From Streptomyces purpureus (lineage in GTDB: Bacteria; Actinomycetota; Actinomycetes; Streptomycetales; Streptomycetaceae), in contig NZ_BMQQ01000019.1 in NCBI RefSeq assembly GCF_014648195.1, forward strand, positions 1-64,000: DNA of 64,000 nt, read 5' to 3'. Every line of letters begins with the position of its first letter. Positions within the stretch are counted from its first letter, which is position 1. Positions 1 to 11,428 of this stretch are shown in pieces. The position numbers and the translations under genes are program-made. Below the pieces are notes generated by a model, which saw only the letters and a list, made by a program, of their open reading frames with translations, was not told where the DNA came from and searched no databases.

Positions 1-48
1 GGGGGAGAACCCCTGCGAATCCGGGTGGACCCACCGGACATCGGCTGA
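1..48 (+). CDS. C-terminal end of an upstream gene, probably primosomal protein N' (PriA)
   Basis: The first 48 bases read as an open frame ending in TGA at 46-48, giving the tail LRIRVDPPDIG. A basic beta-strand followed by VDP near the stop resembles the C-terminus of PriA helicases, and priA commonly lies just upstream of fmt in actinobacteria. Only 15 residues are visible, so the identity is an inference from position and this short tail. Confidence 0.4.
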   Translation, partial: GGEPLRIRVDPPDIG

Positions 49-242
49 CGGGGGTGGGGGAGTGGGCGGGAGCCGTACGCCCCGGTCGCCCGCCTGTACC
101 GGCGGCACCGGCCGACGGCACCGGGGACCCGGTCGCCCGCCCCGTTCCGGGGCCATCGGCTCACGGGTCGCCGCCTCACACGACCCGGCCGCCTCCCTCT
201 ACCGGCGAACCGGTAGTGGCAAGGCGGCCGGGGTGAGCGAGG

Positions 243-764
243 TCAGCCGTTGCGCGGGCCGGGGAAAGCGCCTGGGCGGGCCTCTTCGCGGAGGGTGGTG
301 GCCGTCGACTGCGGCGGCATCGTGCGGGCCGCCGGGACCGCGGGGGACGGGAGCGTGCGCGTCGGGGCCTCCGGCTCGACCGTGGCCGTCGCCGTGCCGG
401 CGGCGGACGGCTGGGTCGTGCGGCGGGCGCCGTAGCGGCGGTGGACGGCCTGCTTGGTGACGCCGAGCGCCGAGCCCACCGCGTCCCACGAGAAGCCCAG
501 CGAGCGGTCGAAGTCCACCGCCGCGGTCACCAGTGTCTCGACGCTGTCCCTCAGCTCCTGGGCGAGACGGACGGTCGGGGCGGGCGCCCTGCCGTACACG
601 ACGAAGCCCGTGGACGGGCCGGAGCGGCGCGGACGGTAGACGTTGCCCAGCTGGGCCGTGAGCGTGCGCAGAGCGTCCACCTGCCGGCGGACCCGCTCGA
701 TGTCCCGCACCAGGAGATGCAGGCTTGCCCGGGCTTGGGCGTCGTGGGTTGCGTGGTCGGCCAT
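243..764 (-). CDS. small HTH-containing conserved hypothetical protein
   Basis: This is a 173-residue protein. Residues about 1-60 look helical and charged ([12 protein letters not shown]). Residues about 90-112 ([20 protein letters not shown]) match a helix-turn-helix of the sigma-region-4 type, often seen in small actinobacterial proteins that pick up RNA polymerase-like HTHs. The last 60 residues are a low-complexity Ala/Pro/Thr tail. It lies opposite to and upstream of fmt, with a 276-base gap that must hold both promoters. DNA binding is inferred from the HTH; no target is known. Confidence 0.75.
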   Translation of the reverse strand: MADHATHDAQARASLHLLVRDIERVRRQVDALRTLTAQLGNVYRPRRSGPSTGFVVYGRAPAPTVRLAQELRDSVETLVTAAVDFDRSLGFSWDAVGSALGVTKQAVHRRYGARRTTQPSAAGTATATVEPEAPTRTLPSPAVPAARTMPPQSTATTLREEARPGAFPGPRNG

Positions 765-882
765 TTACAAGCCTCTCGAACCGGCGTTGAAAAGGGGCGG
801 GCCGCACCGGGCGGCCCGTTTCGGTCAATCTGTCTTGACCAACGCGCCAGCCGCCGATGTGGTCACGCCCTGGGGGCGTATC

Positions 883-941
883 CGCATATGCGCGGGGCGC
901 TCACATATACGTACGCCCCCTGCCCGCCCGGCCCATAGACT
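883..941 (+). promoter_or_regulatory. candidate fmt promoter region with a 10-bp palindrome
   Basis: CGCATATGCG (883-892) is a perfect palindrome in the gap between the divergent HTH gene and fmt. A -10-like TAGACT lies at 936-941, about 100 bases before the fmt start. No convincing -35 was found, so this is only a candidate. Confidence 0.25.
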
Positions 942-1040
942 GGTGAGCTGCCCGTCACCGCCCGGAACCGACCGGCGGCCGGCCGACGACGCCGCGGCGG
1001 GCGGCCACCCGCCGACACCGAAGATGCGAGGTATTTCCGA

Positions 1041-1985
1041 GTGAAGCTTGTCTTCGCAGGCACCCCCGAGGTCGCCGTACCCGCCCTGGACGCCCTGCTC
1101 GACTCCGGCCGGCACGAGGTGGCCGCCGTCGTCACCCGTCCCGACGCGCCCGCCGGGCGCGGCCGCCGGCTGGTCGCGAGCCCGGTCGCCGAGCGGGCCG
1201 AGGAAGCCGGCATCGAGGTGCTCAAGCCCACCCGGCCCCGGGACGAGGACTTCCTCGCCCGGCTGCGGGAGATCGCGCCGGACTGCTGCCCCGTCGTCGC
1301 CTACGGCGCCCTGCTGCCCACGTCCGCCCTGGAGATCCCCGCGCACGGCTGGGTCAACCTGCACTTCTCGCTGCTGCCCGCCTGGCGCGGCGCCGCTCCC
1401 GTGCAGCACTCCCTCATGGCCGGCGACCAGGTCACCGGCGCCTCCACCTTCCTCATCGAGGAAGGGCTCGACTCCGGCCCGGTGTACGGCGTGGTCACGG
1501 AGGACGTCCGTCCCACCGACACCAGCGGGGACCTGCTGACCCGGCTCGCGTTCGCCGGGGCCGGGCTGCTCGCCGCCACCATGGACGGCATCGAGGACGG
1601 CACGCTGAAGGCGGTCCCGCAGCCCGTCGAGGGCATCACCCTCGCCCCGAAGATCACCGTCGAGGACGCCCACATCGACTGGACCGCCCCGGCGCTCCGC
1701 GTCGACCGGGTCGTACGCGGTTGCACGCCCGCCCCGGGCGCCTGGACCGTCTTCCGCGGCGAGCGGCTCAAGCTCATCCAGACGGCGCCCGTCGCCGAGC
1801 GCGGCGAGCTCAAGCCGGGCGAGCTCGCGGTCGGCAAGAACAACGTGTACGTCGGTACCGGCTCCCACGCCGTCGAGCTGCTCTGGGTCCAGCCGCAGGG
1901 CAAGAAGCCGATGCGCGCCGCCGACTGGGCCCGTGGCGTGCGCATCGCCCCTGGCGAGCGCCTGGGTGGCGGCGACGTAGGCTGA
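1041..1985 (+). CDS. fmt: methionyl-tRNA formyltransferase
   Basis: Fmt transfers a formyl group from 10-formyl-tetrahydrofolate to initiator Met-tRNA in the cytoplasm. The 314-residue length is normal for the family. The N-terminal formyltransferase domain begins [18 protein letters not shown] and carries the signature [19 protein letters not shown] near residues 107-126, which includes the catalytic Asn and His; the partner Asp lies in the following EEGLDSGPV segment. The C-terminal OB-like tRNA-binding domain occupies about residues 205-310. The start is GTG. rsmB follows 38 bases downstream, and the two are likely co-transcribed. Confidence 0.96.
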   Translation: MKLVFAGTPEVAVPALDALLDSGRHEVAAVVTRPDAPAGRGRRLVASPVAERAEEAGIEVLKPTRPRDEDFLARLREIAPDCCPVVAYGALLPTSALEIPAHGWVNLHFSLLPAWRGAAPVQHSLMAGDQVTGASTFLIEEGLDSGPVYGVVTEDVRPTDTSGDLLTRLAFAGAGLLAATMDGIEDGTLKAVPQPVEGITLAPKITVEDAHIDWTAPALRVDRVVRGCTPAPGAWTVFRGERLKLIQTAPVAERGELKPGELAVGKNNVYVGTGSHAVELLWVQPQGKKPMRAADWARGVRIAPGERLGGGDVG

Positions 1986-2000
1986 GAGGGTTACCCCTCT
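1985..2000 (+). repeat. short inverted repeat between fmt and rsmB
   Basis: AGAGGG and CCCTCT form a perfect 6-bp stem around TTAC, right after the fmt stop codon and 24 bases before the rsmB start. It could be a weak attenuator or mRNA-processing structure. There is no U-tract strong enough to call a terminator. Confidence 0.35.
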
Positions 2001-2023
2001 TACTTTCGTCAGCGGAGCACCTT

Positions 2024-3454
2024 TTGAGCGAGCAGGCCCGTCGCCGTCCCCCCAGGCCCCACCGGCGCCCCCAGAAGGATCCCGTCCGGATCCTGGCCTT
2101 CGAGGCGCTGCGGGCCGTCGACGAGCGGGACGCGTACGCGAACCTCGTGCTGCCCCCGCTGCTGAAGAGGGCCCGGGAGAAGGAGGGCCCCGACAAGTTC
2201 GACGGGCGGGACGCGGCGCTCGCCACCGAGCTGGTGTACGGGACGCTGCGCCGCCAGGGCACGTACGACGCGGTCATCGCGGCCTGTGTCGACCGGCCGC
2301 TGCGCGAGGTCGACCCGCCGGTGCTCGACGTGCTCTCGCTCGGCGCGCACCAGCTGCTCGGTACCCGTATCCCCACGCACGCGGCGGTCTCCGCCAGCGT
2401 CGAGCTGGCGCGGGTCGTGCTCGGCGACGGGCGGGCGAAGTTCGTGAACGCCGTGCTCCGCAAGATCGCCCAGCGCGACCTGGACAGCTGGCTTGAGCAG
2501 GTCGCCCCGCCCTACGAGGAGGACGCCGAGGACCACCTCGCCGTCATGCACTCGCACCCCCGCTGGGTCGTCTCCGCGCTGTGGGACGCGCTCGGCGGCG
2601 GGCGCGCCGGCATCGAGGACCTGCTGGAGGCCGACAACGAGCGCCCCGAGGTCACCCTCGTCGCGCGCCCCGGGCGCGCGACGCCCGCCGAGCTTCTGGA
2701 CGTGCTCGGTGAGGAGTCCGGGCTGCCGGGCCGCTGGTCCCCGTACGCCGTCCGCATGGCCGAGGGCGGCGAACCGGGCGCGCTCGCCCCCGTCCAGGAG
2801 GGCCGCGCGGGCGTCCAGGACGAGGGCAGCCAGCTGGTCGCCATCGCCCTCGCCGACGCTCCCCTCGAAGGCCCCGACGCCCGCTGGCTCGACGGCTGCG
2901 CCGGACCCGGCGGCAAGGCCGCGCTCCTCGGCGCGCTCGCCGCCGAGCGGGGCGCCGCCCTGCTCGCCTCCGAGAAGCAGCCCCACCGCGCCCGGCTCGT
3001 CGAGCGCGCCCTCGCCGGCAACCCCGGCCCGTACCAGGTCATCGCCGCCGACGGCACCCGCCCGCCGTGGCGCCCCGGCACCTTCGACCGGGTCCTGATG
3101 GACGTCCCCTGCTCCGGCCTCGGTGCCCTGCGCCGCCGCCCGGAAGCCCGCTGGCGCCGCCGCCCCGAGGACCTGGAGGGCTTCGCGCCGCTCCAACGCG
3201 GCTTGCTCACCGAGGCGTTGGCGGCCGTGCGGGTCGGCGGTGTGGTCGGATACGCCACCTGCTCGCCGCATCTCGCCGAGACCCGGGCCGTCGTGGACGA
3301 CGTGCTCAAGAAGACCGGCGGCGCCGAGCTGATCGACGCGCGCCCGATGTTCCCGGGCGTCCCGGCGCTCGGCGACGGGCCCGATATACAGCTGTGGCCG
3401 CATCTGCACGGCACGGACGCGATGTACCTGGCGCTGCTCCGGCGCACCGCCTGA
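2024..3454 (+). CDS. rsmB: 16S rRNA m5C967 methyltransferase (RsmB/Sun)
   Basis: A SAM-dependent RNA cytosine-C5 methyltransferase of 476 residues. An N-terminal NusB-like RNA-binding domain (about residues 20-160, with the segment [17 protein letters not shown]) precedes the NOL1/NOP2/Sun domain. The SAM motif is [13 protein letters not shown]; the two catalytic cysteines are in [15 protein letters not shown] and [13 protein letters not shown] chose the TTG at 2024 because GGAG lies 7 bases upstream and the protein then starts with a normal basic tail. The open frame extends further upstream into fmt, but that part is not credible. The next gene is rpe. Confidence 0.93.
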   Translation: MSEQARRRPPRPHRRPQKDPVRILAFEALRAVDERDAYANLVLPPLLKRAREKEGPDKFDGRDAALATELVYGTLRRQGTYDAVIAACVDRPLREVDPPVLDVLSLGAHQLLGTRIPTHAAVSASVELARVVLGDGRAKFVNAVLRKIAQRDLDSWLEQVAPPYEEDAEDHLAVMHSHPRWVVSALWDALGGGRAGIEDLLEADNERPEVTLVARPGRATPAELLDVLGEESGLPGRWSPYAVRMAEGGEPGALAPVQEGRAGVQDEGSQLVAIALADAPLEGPDARWLDGCAGPGGKAALLGALAAERGAALLASEKQPHRARLVERALAGNPGPYQVIAADGTRPPWRPGTFDRVLMDVPCSGLGALRRRPEARWRRRPEDLEGFAPLQRGLLTEALAAVRVGGVVGYATCSPHLAETRAVVDDVLKKTGGAELIDARPMFPGVPALGDGPDIQLWPHLHGTDAMYLALLRRTA

Positions 3455-3474
3455 CCCCCTCCACGGCACTGATT

Positions 3475-3523
3475 GTCCGGATTGGGGGTGTATCGAAGAT
3501 CATTGGTACACACCGATCCGGAC
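3475..3523. repeat. nested inverted repeat between rsmB and rpe
   Basis: GTCCGGAT (3475-3482) is perfectly complementary to ATCCGGAC (3516-3523), and inside it GTGTA (3488-3492) pairs with TACAC (3507-3511). The structure lies 21 bases after the rsmB stop and 52 bases before rpe. It may be a terminator-like structure or an operator. No T-run follows it. Confidence 0.45.
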
Positions 3524-3575
3524 CCGAAACCGCTCCGCGGCAAAGAAGTGGCCAAGAGCATGGCAGGCTTGGCAC

Positions 3576-4259
3576 ATGGCCCAGATCAACCCCAGCATCC
3601 TGTCCGCGGACTTCGCCCGGCTCGCCGATGAGGCGAAGGCCGTCGAAGGCGCCGACTGGCTCCATGTCGATGTGATGGACAACCACTTCGTCCCCAACCT
3701 CACCCTGGGCGTGCCGATCGTCGAGTCGCTCAGCCGGGCGACGGACATCCCGCTGGACTGCCATCTGATGATCGAGGACCCGGACCGCTGGGCCCCGCAG
3801 TACGTCGAGGCGGGGGCCGGATCGGTCACGTTCCACGTGGAGGCCGCGGCCGCGCCCGTACGGCTTGCCCGCGAGATCCGGGCCAAGGGCGCCCGCGCCT
3901 CCATGGCGCTCAAGCCCGCCACCCCCATCGAGCCCTTCGAGGACCTGCTCCCCGAGCTCGACATGCTGCTGATCATGACGGTCGAGCCGGGCTTCGGCGG
4001 CCAGGCCTTCCTCGACATCATGCTGCCGAAGATCCGCCGCACCCGGGAGCTGATCTCCAAGCACGGCCTCGAGCTCTGGCTCCAGGTCGACGGCGGGGTC
4101 TCCGAGTCCACCATCGAGCGATGCGCGGACGCCGGCGCGGACGTGTTCGTCGCCGGTTCCGCGGTCTACGGAGCGCAGGACCCGGCCCAGGCCGTGCGCT
4201 CCCTGCGGGAGAAGGCGGAGCGCACCACCGCCGCCGCGGGCTGGGCCTGCAACCACTGA
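3576..4259 (+). CDS. rpe: ribulose-phosphate 3-epimerase
   Basis: Rpe interconverts ribulose-5-phosphate and xylulose-5-phosphate in the pentose phosphate pathway. The 227-residue TIM barrel is of standard length. Visible signatures are [13 protein letters not shown] at the N-terminus, the metal/catalytic region [39 protein letters not shown] with its phosphate-binding Gly-rich turn, and [11 protein letters not shown]. It has its own upstream gap of 121 bases with an inverted repeat. The following gene is a sugar-responsive regulator on the same strand. Confidence 0.96.
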   Translation: MAQINPSILSADFARLADEAKAVEGADWLHVDVMDNHFVPNLTLGVPIVESLSRATDIPLDCHLMIEDPDRWAPQYVEAGAGSVTFHVEAAAAPVRLAREIRAKGARASMALKPATPIEPFEDLLPELDMLLIMTVEPGFGGQAFLDIMLPKIRRTRELISKHGLELWLQVDGGVSESTIERCADAGADVFVAGSAVYGAQDPAQAVRSLREKAERTTAAAGWACNH

Positions 4260-4349
4260 GCCACGCATGCACCACGGGCAGATGAACGCCGCCCAACAGG
4301 ACTGATCAAGGCCCGTCGCATCTGACAGGATGAACGGCGAGTCCAGAGT

Positions 4350-6997
<2,648 letters not shown>

Positions 6998-7008
6998 TCA
7001 GCCCCGCA

Positions 7009-7043
7009 CGAAGGCCCCCGCGATTCTCTCGCGGGGGCCTTCG
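7009..7043. terminator. bidirectional terminator between guaB1 and the convergent hydrolase gene
   Basis: CGAAGGCCCCCGCGA (7009-7023) is perfectly complementary to 7029-7043 (15 bp) around TTCTC. It begins 11 bases after the guaB1 stop and ends 26 bases before the stop of the convergent SGNH hydrolase gene, so it can serve both. Confidence 0.9.
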
Positions 7044-7069
7044 TCGTACGTACGGGCCCGTGCGGGGCG

Positions 7070-8050
7070 TCAGACGTACGGGCGCAGCACTTGGGCCACC
7101 GCGGCCGCCAGGCGGGCGTGTCCGGCGTCGTTCGGGTGCAGGCCGTCCGCGAGGTCGTCCGGTCCGAGTACCGGCAGCCCCGGCAGCAGCAGGAGCCGGG
7201 GATCGTCGGCCATCAGCTCCCTGGCCGCGTCCTCCATCGCCGTACGCAGCTCCGCCAGGCTCGCCCCGAGCGCGTTGCGGACGCTCTCCGCGGCCGGCCG
7301 CAGCACCGGCGAGACCAGCAGCAGCGGGGCGTCCGGATGGCCGGAGCGGATCAGGCGGACGTAGGCGCGGACCGTCTCGTGGAGCAGGGGAGCGCTGTAC
7401 GGGACCCCGGACCAGCAGTTGGTGCCGAAGGCGAGGGTGAGCAGATCGGCGGGGAGCCCCGCCAGCTGTTCGGCGGTGGGCAGTTCACCGCGGGCCGCGC
7501 CCGCGTACCCGAGGTTGACCGTGTCGAGGCCGAGCATCCGGCCGGCGGTGGCGGGCCAGGAGCGGGCGGGCCGGGTGGACCACCAGCCCTCGGTGATGGA
7601 GTCGCCGTGCACCACCCAGCGCGGGCGCGCGGGGGCGGGCGTCAGCGCCCCGCCGACGCCGCGCAGACCGAGGATCTCGGGTGCCTGTGCCTCGGGTGGA
7701 TGGATGGTGAACGGGCCCGGGCGGGGCGGGAGTCCGAGTACGGCCACGGCCTCCTCGGCCGGCGCGGTGAACGACTCCCGCAGCAGCCGCTCGCCTTCCC
7801 ACAGGGCGAAGCAGTGCGCCAGCTCCCGCATGCGGTCGTCCGGTTCCGGAACCGCCGCGCGGTAGTGGATCTCCACGGCGCGGGTGCCCGGTCCGGCGGT
7901 GAACTCCAGCCGTACGCCGATCGGCAGCGCCGCCCGCTCGGCCGTGTCCCAGGGGAGCCGGGCCATGTCCGCCGGATCCGCGCGCACCGCGCGGCCGCCG
8001 TCCAGCCAGGCCGTCCCGCGCAGGAAGGGCTCCGGTTCCAGCCAGCTCAC
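7070..8050 (-). CDS. SGNH/GDSL-family hydrolase
   Basis: The protein has 326 residues. The N-terminal half (about residues 1-150) is a beta-rich accessory domain. The C-terminal half carries the SGNH blocks: WVVHGDSITEGWW (nucleophile Ser), GYAGAARGEL (Gly), TLAFGTNCWSG (Asn), and DGLHPNDAGHARLA (Asp and His). An esterase or lipase acting on small esters or carbohydrate acetyl groups is likely; the substrate is unknown. No signal peptide is evident. GTG at 8050 was chosen because GGAGG lies 5 bases upstream. It is transcribed away from the permease gene, sharing a 355-base gap. Confidence 0.87.
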   Translation of the reverse strand: MSWLEPEPFLRGTAWLDGGRAVRADPADMARLPWDTAERAALPIGVRLEFTAGPGTRAVEIHYRAAVPEPDDRMRELAHCFALWEGERLLRESFTAPAEEAVAVLGLPPRPGPFTIHPPEAQAPEILGLRGVGGALTPAPARPRWVVHGDSITEGWWSTRPARSWPATAGRMLGLDTVNLGYAGAARGELPTAEQLAGLPADLLTLAFGTNCWSGVPYSAPLLHETVRAYVRLIRSGHPDAPLLLVSPVLRPAAESVRNALGASLAELRTAMEDAARELMADDPRLLLLPGLPVLGPDDLADGLHPNDAGHARLAAAVAQVLRPYV

Positions 8051-8177
8051 AGGGGCCTCCGATCCTCGAGTGCGGAAGGTCACATCTACCCCGCCGGGGG
8101 CGCCTCCTACGCGCCGCCGCGAGGACCCGGCGGGCGCGTCCCACCCTGGGGCCCAATGTGTCGATTCGTGCGGCAGG

Positions 8178-8236
8178 GCGCAATGTTTCCCCGTCTGTGC
8201 CCCGAGCGCGCAATGATCATTCGAGGGTGCGCAACA
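8178..8236 (+). promoter_or_regulatory. cluster of GCGCAATG/GCGCAACA motifs, candidate AsnC-family operator
   Basis: GCGCAATG occurs at 8178-8185 and 8208-8215, and GCGCAACA at 8229-8236, within the 355-base gap between the SGNH hydrolase and the permease. The same two octamers recur ahead of the nitrilase gene (10421-10428 and 10452-10459), on either side of the regulator gene that separates the two promoters. The spacing of 30 and 21 bases fits binding by an oligomeric Lrp/AsnC protein. The role is inferred. Confidence 0.4.
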
Positions 8237-8405
8237 ACGATGCATTACAAGCGCGAAGCGCGTGCCGTTAGGGTGATGCCTCGTACCAAGTGTGGCGGCG
8301 ACCGCCTGCTCGGCGGTTTCCTCATCCCTCGCGGCTGATCCGCCCTGCCCGCGAGCCGCCGTCGGTCGTCTCCCCCCGACAGGCAGCGATGAAGGAGCCT
8401 CCGTA

Positions 8406-9869
8406 GTGCTGGACCAAGGCGCAGCCCCGCCGGCCACCGAAAACATGGCCCCCAAGCCCTCCGGGCTCGCCGCGCTGATGCGCCGCAAGCCGGTGGAACG
8501 GCTGGTCGAAGAGGGTGGGCAGGGTGAAGGCGGTTCGCTCCGCCGCACGCTCTCCATGTGGCAGCTGACCATGATCAGCATCGGTGCCACGCTCGGCACC
8601 GGCATCTTCGTCGTCCTCGGCGAGGCCGTTCCGCTGGCCGGCCCGGCCGTCACGGTCGCCTTCGTCTTCGCAGGGCTCACGGCGCTCTTCTCGGCGCTGT
8701 CGTACGCCGAGCTGGCGGGCACCATCCCGGTCGCGGGCTCTTCGTATTCGTACGCTTACGCAACGATGGGCGAAGTCGTCGCCTGGATCTGCGGCTGGTG
8801 CCTGCTCCTGGAGTACGGCGTGTCCGTCGCCGCGGTGGCGGTCGGCTGGGGCGACTACCTCAACGAGCTGCTCGACGGCACGATCGGTGTGACCCTGCCG
8901 GCGGCGCTCTCCGCGCCGCCCGGTGACGGCGGGATATTCAACCTGCCGGCGCTGATCGTCGTGATGCTGGCGATGATCTTCCTGCTCGGCGGAGCCAAGG
9001 AGTCGGCCCGCGCCAACACGATCATGGTGGTCGTCAAGATCGCCGCGCTCGTGCTGTTCTGCACCATCGGCTTCATGGGCTTCAAGGCCGGCAACTACTC
9101 CGACTTCATGCCGCTGGGCGCGACCAGCATCGGCGCGGCCGGAGCCATCCTGTTCTTCTCGTACATCGGCTTCGACGCCGCCTCCACCGCCGGTGAGGAG
9201 GCCAAGAACCCCAAGCGGGACCTGCCGCGCGCGATCATGCTGTCGCTGGTCATCGTCACCGCGCTGTACGTGCTGGTCGCGGCCGTCGCCGTGGGCGCCT
9301 GGGACTGGAAGAAGTTCGAAGGCTCCGAGGCCTCCCTCGCCGCGATCATGAACGACGTCACCGGCCAGAGCTTCTGGGGTACCCTGCTCGCCGCCGGCGC
9401 GGTCATCTCGATCGCCAGCGTCGTCCTCACCGTGCTCTACGGCCAGACCCGCATCCTCTTCGCGATGTCCCGCGACGGCCTGGTGCCCAAGGTCTTCGGC
9501 AAGGTCAACCCCAAGACGGGCACGCCGCGCGTCAACACCGTGATCGTCTCGCTGTTCTGCGGCATCCTCGCCGCCGCCGTCCCGCTCGGCGAGCTGGTCA
9601 ACGCCACCAGCATCGGTACGCTCTTCGCCTTCGCCCTGGTCAACATCGCGGTCGTGGTGCTCCGCTACACCAAGCCGGGCCTCGACCGCAGCTTCAAGGT
9701 GCCGTTCGGTCCCGTGTTCCCCGTCCTCGGGTTCCTGTGCTGCGGCTACAGCATGTACAGCCTCGACATGATCACCTGGGTGTACTTCGGAATCTGGATG
9801 GCCGTCGGTCTCGTGGTCTACTTCGTGTACGGCATGCGCCGCTCCCGATTGGCCACGGCAGAGAAGTGA
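8406..9869 (+). CDS. APC-superfamily amino acid permease, CAT type
   Basis: A 487-residue integral membrane transporter with about 12 hydrophobic segments. The cytosolic N-terminus (about 45 residues, basic: MRRKPVERL) leads to the APC signature TMISIGATLGTGIFVVLGEA, and GFDAASTAGEEAKNPKRDLP is typical of the cationic-amino-acid (CAT) branch. With the downstream lysine-type monooxygenase/amidase pair, import of lysine or another basic amino acid is the likely role. GTG at 8406 is preceded by AAGGAG. It is followed after 10 bases by an AsnC regulator in the same operon. Confidence 0.88.
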   Translation: MLDQGAAPPATENMAPKPSGLAALMRRKPVERLVEEGGQGEGGSLRRTLSMWQLTMISIGATLGTGIFVVLGEAVPLAGPAVTVAFVFAGLTALFSALSYAELAGTIPVAGSSYSYAYATMGEVVAWICGWCLLLEYGVSVAAVAVGWGDYLNELLDGTIGVTLPAALSAPPGDGGIFNLPALIVVMLAMIFLLGGAKESARANTIMVVVKIAALVLFCTIGFMGFKAGNYSDFMPLGATSIGAAGAILFFSYIGFDAASTAGEEAKNPKRDLPRAIMLSLVIVTALYVLVAAVAVGAWDWKKFEGSEASLAAIMNDVTGQSFWGTLLAAGAVISIASVVLTVLYGQTRILFAMSRDGLVPKVFGKVNPKTGTPRVNTVIVSLFCGILAAAVPLGELVNATSIGTLFAFALVNIAVVVLRYTKPGLDRSFKVPFGPVFPVLGFLCCGYSMYSLDMITWVYFGIWMAVGLVVYFVYGMRRSRLATAEK

Positions 9870-9879
9870 TCCACCCGTA

Positions 9880-10335
9880 GTGCGACTCAACGACCTCGAC
9901 GAACGCATCGTGCACGCCCTGGCGGAGGACGCCCGCCGCTCCTACGCCGACATCGGCTCGATGGTCGGACTCTCCGCACCGGCGGTCAAGCGCCGGGTGG
10001 ACCGGCTGCGGGCCGAGGGGGCCATCACCGGCTTCACCGTCCGGGTGGACCCGGCGGCGCTGGGCTGGGAGACCGAGGGGTTCGTCGAGATCTACTGTCG
10101 CCACAACACCTCTCCCGACGACATCCGTCGCGGCCTGGAGAGGTATCCGGAGGTTGTGTCCGCGTCCACCGTCACCGGTGAGGCGGACGCGGTCGTCCAG
10201 GTCTTCGCCTCGGACATGCGCCACTTCGAGCGCGTGCTGGAGCGGATCGCGGGCGAGCCGTTCGTGGAGCGCACCAAGTCCGTCCTGGTGCTCTCGCCGC
10301 TGCTGCGGCGTTTCTCCTCCGGTTCGCCCGCGTAG
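9880..10335 (+). CDS. Lrp/AsnC-family transcriptional regulator
   Basis: The 151-residue protein has an N-terminal winged HTH (about residues 4-50, SYADIGSMVGLSAPAVKRRV) and a C-terminal RAM ligand-binding domain (about residues 62-140, VEIYCRHNTSPDDIRRGLE and VVSASTVTGEADAVVQVFA). It is co-transcribed with the permease and followed by a strong terminator. The next two genes are amino-acid catabolic, so it most likely senses the amino acid handled by this cluster. Repeated GCGCAATG-type octamers flank it on both sides and are candidate targets. Confidence 0.92.
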   Translation: MRLNDLDERIVHALAEDARRSYADIGSMVGLSAPAVKRRVDRLRAEGAITGFTVRVDPAALGWETEGFVEIYCRHNTSPDDIRRGLERYPEVVSASTVTGEADAVVQVFASDMRHFERVLERIAGEPFVERTKSVLVLSPLLRRFSSGSPA

Positions 10336-10350
10336 CACCGTCTCGTACCC

Positions 10351-10385
10351 CGTCCGCCCTGGGCCTCCCCGGCCCGGGGCGGACG
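10351..10385 (+). terminator. terminator after the permease-AsnC operon
   Basis: CGTCCGCCCTGGGC (10351-10364) pairs with GCCCGGGGCGGACG (10372-10385) over 14 bp with one G-T wobble, followed by TGTTT. It separates the permease-regulator transcript from the nitrilase-monooxygenase transcript. Confidence 0.8.
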
Positions 10386-10420
10386 TGTTTCAGGCCGCCT
10401 CCCGCCTGCGGTGGAGGCGC

Positions 10421-10459
10421 GCGCAATGAATCACCGCGATGGCCCACAACAGCGCAACA
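10421..10459 (+). promoter_or_regulatory. GCGCAATG and GCGCAACA motifs upstream of the amidase gene
   Basis: These are the same octamers as in the permease promoter region, at 10421-10428 and 10452-10459, about 105-145 bases before the nitrilase-family start. Their presence in both upstream regions of the cluster suggests joint control by the AsnC-type protein encoded between them. Confidence 0.4.
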
Positions 10460-10565
10460 GTTCGACGGTCGGTCCGCAACGGTCGCGCCTTGTCCGGATC
10501 GAAGCGCAAACCGTACGGTTTTGACGTCTCCCGTACGCCTTCCTTCACCCGACTGAGGTCTGCCG

Positions 10566-11372
10566 ATGCCGCCGCTGCGCACCGCCCTGCTCCAGAGCTC
10601 CGGACGGCCCGGTGACGTCTCCGCGAACCTCGCGGCCCTCGACGACGCGGCCGCCCGTGCCGCGCGGACCGGGGCACGGCTGCTGGTGACCCCCGAGCTC
10701 TTCCTCACCGGGTACGCGATCGACGATGACCTGCCCCGGCTCGCCGAGACCGCCGACGGCTCCGGCTCCCGGGCCGTCGCCGCCATCGCCGTACGCCACG
10801 GCCTGGCGATCGTCTACGGCTACCCCGAGCGCGACCCGGCCGACGAGGAGACCCTCTACAACTCCGCGCAGCTCATCGGCGCCGACGGCACCCGGCTGGC
10901 GAACTACCGCAAGACCCACCTCTTCGGCTGCTTCGAGCAGAAGTGGTTCACCCCCGGTGAGCAGTCCGTCGTCCAGGCCGAGCTGGACGGCCTGAAGCTC
11001 GGCCTGATGATCTGCTACGACGTCGAGTTCCCCGAGAACGTCCGCTCGCACGCGCTCGCCGGCACCGATCTGCTGCTGGTGCCCACCGCGCAGATGCACC
11101 CCTTCCAGTTCGTCGCCGAGTCGGTCGTCCCGGTCCGGGCCTTCGAGAACCAGATGTACGTGGCGTACGTGAACCGGACCGGCCCCGAGGGCGAGTTCGA
11201 GTTCGTCGGCCTGTCCACCCTCGCCGGCCCCGACGGCACCGCCCGGGCCCGCGCCGGCCGCGGCGAGGACCTGGTCGTCGGGGACGTCGACCCCGAGTTC
11301 CTGGCCGCCTCCCGGGCGAACAACCCCTATCTGCGGGACCGCCGCCCCGGCCTCTACGGCTCCCTGATCTGA
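10566..11372 (+). CDS. davA: nitrilase-superfamily amidase, probable 5-aminovaleramidase (DavA)
   Basis: A 268-residue carbon-nitrogen hydrolase with the full catalytic triad: Glu44 in TPELFLTGY, Lys116 in NYRKTHLFG and Cys150 in MICYDVEFPEN. The protein resembles Pseudomonas putida DavA as I remember it (IVYGYPER, YNS.QLI, SNYRKTHLFG). DavA hydrolyses 5-aminovaleramide to 5-aminovalerate and ammonia. It sits 56 bases ahead of a DavB-like gene, which would supply the amide. An indole-acetamide or phenylacetamide hydrolase role would be the alternative if the partner accepts aromatic amino acids. Confidence 0.8.
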   Translation: MPPLRTALLQSSGRPGDVSANLAALDDAAARAARTGARLLVTPELFLTGYAIDDDLPRLAETADGSGSRAVAAIAVRHGLAIVYGYPERDPADEETLYNSAQLIGADGTRLANYRKTHLFGCFEQKWFTPGEQSVVQAELDGLKLGLMICYDVEFPENVRSHALAGTDLLLVPTAQMHPFQFVAESVVPVRAFENQMYVAYVNRTGPEGEFEFVGLSTLAGPDGTARARAGRGEDLVVGDVDPEFLAASRANNPYLRDRRPGLYGSLI

Positions 11373-11428
11373 GCCGGTCCCCAGCCTCCTCCCTCCCCCC
11401 CGTAGTCCGTGCAAGGAGTCCGTACCCC

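Noticed and set aside
2009-3469. 486-residue minus-strand open frame across rsmB
   Set aside because: It is the antisense shadow of rsmB, rich in Gly/Val/Arg/Ala as expected from GC-rich codon complement, with no domain signature.
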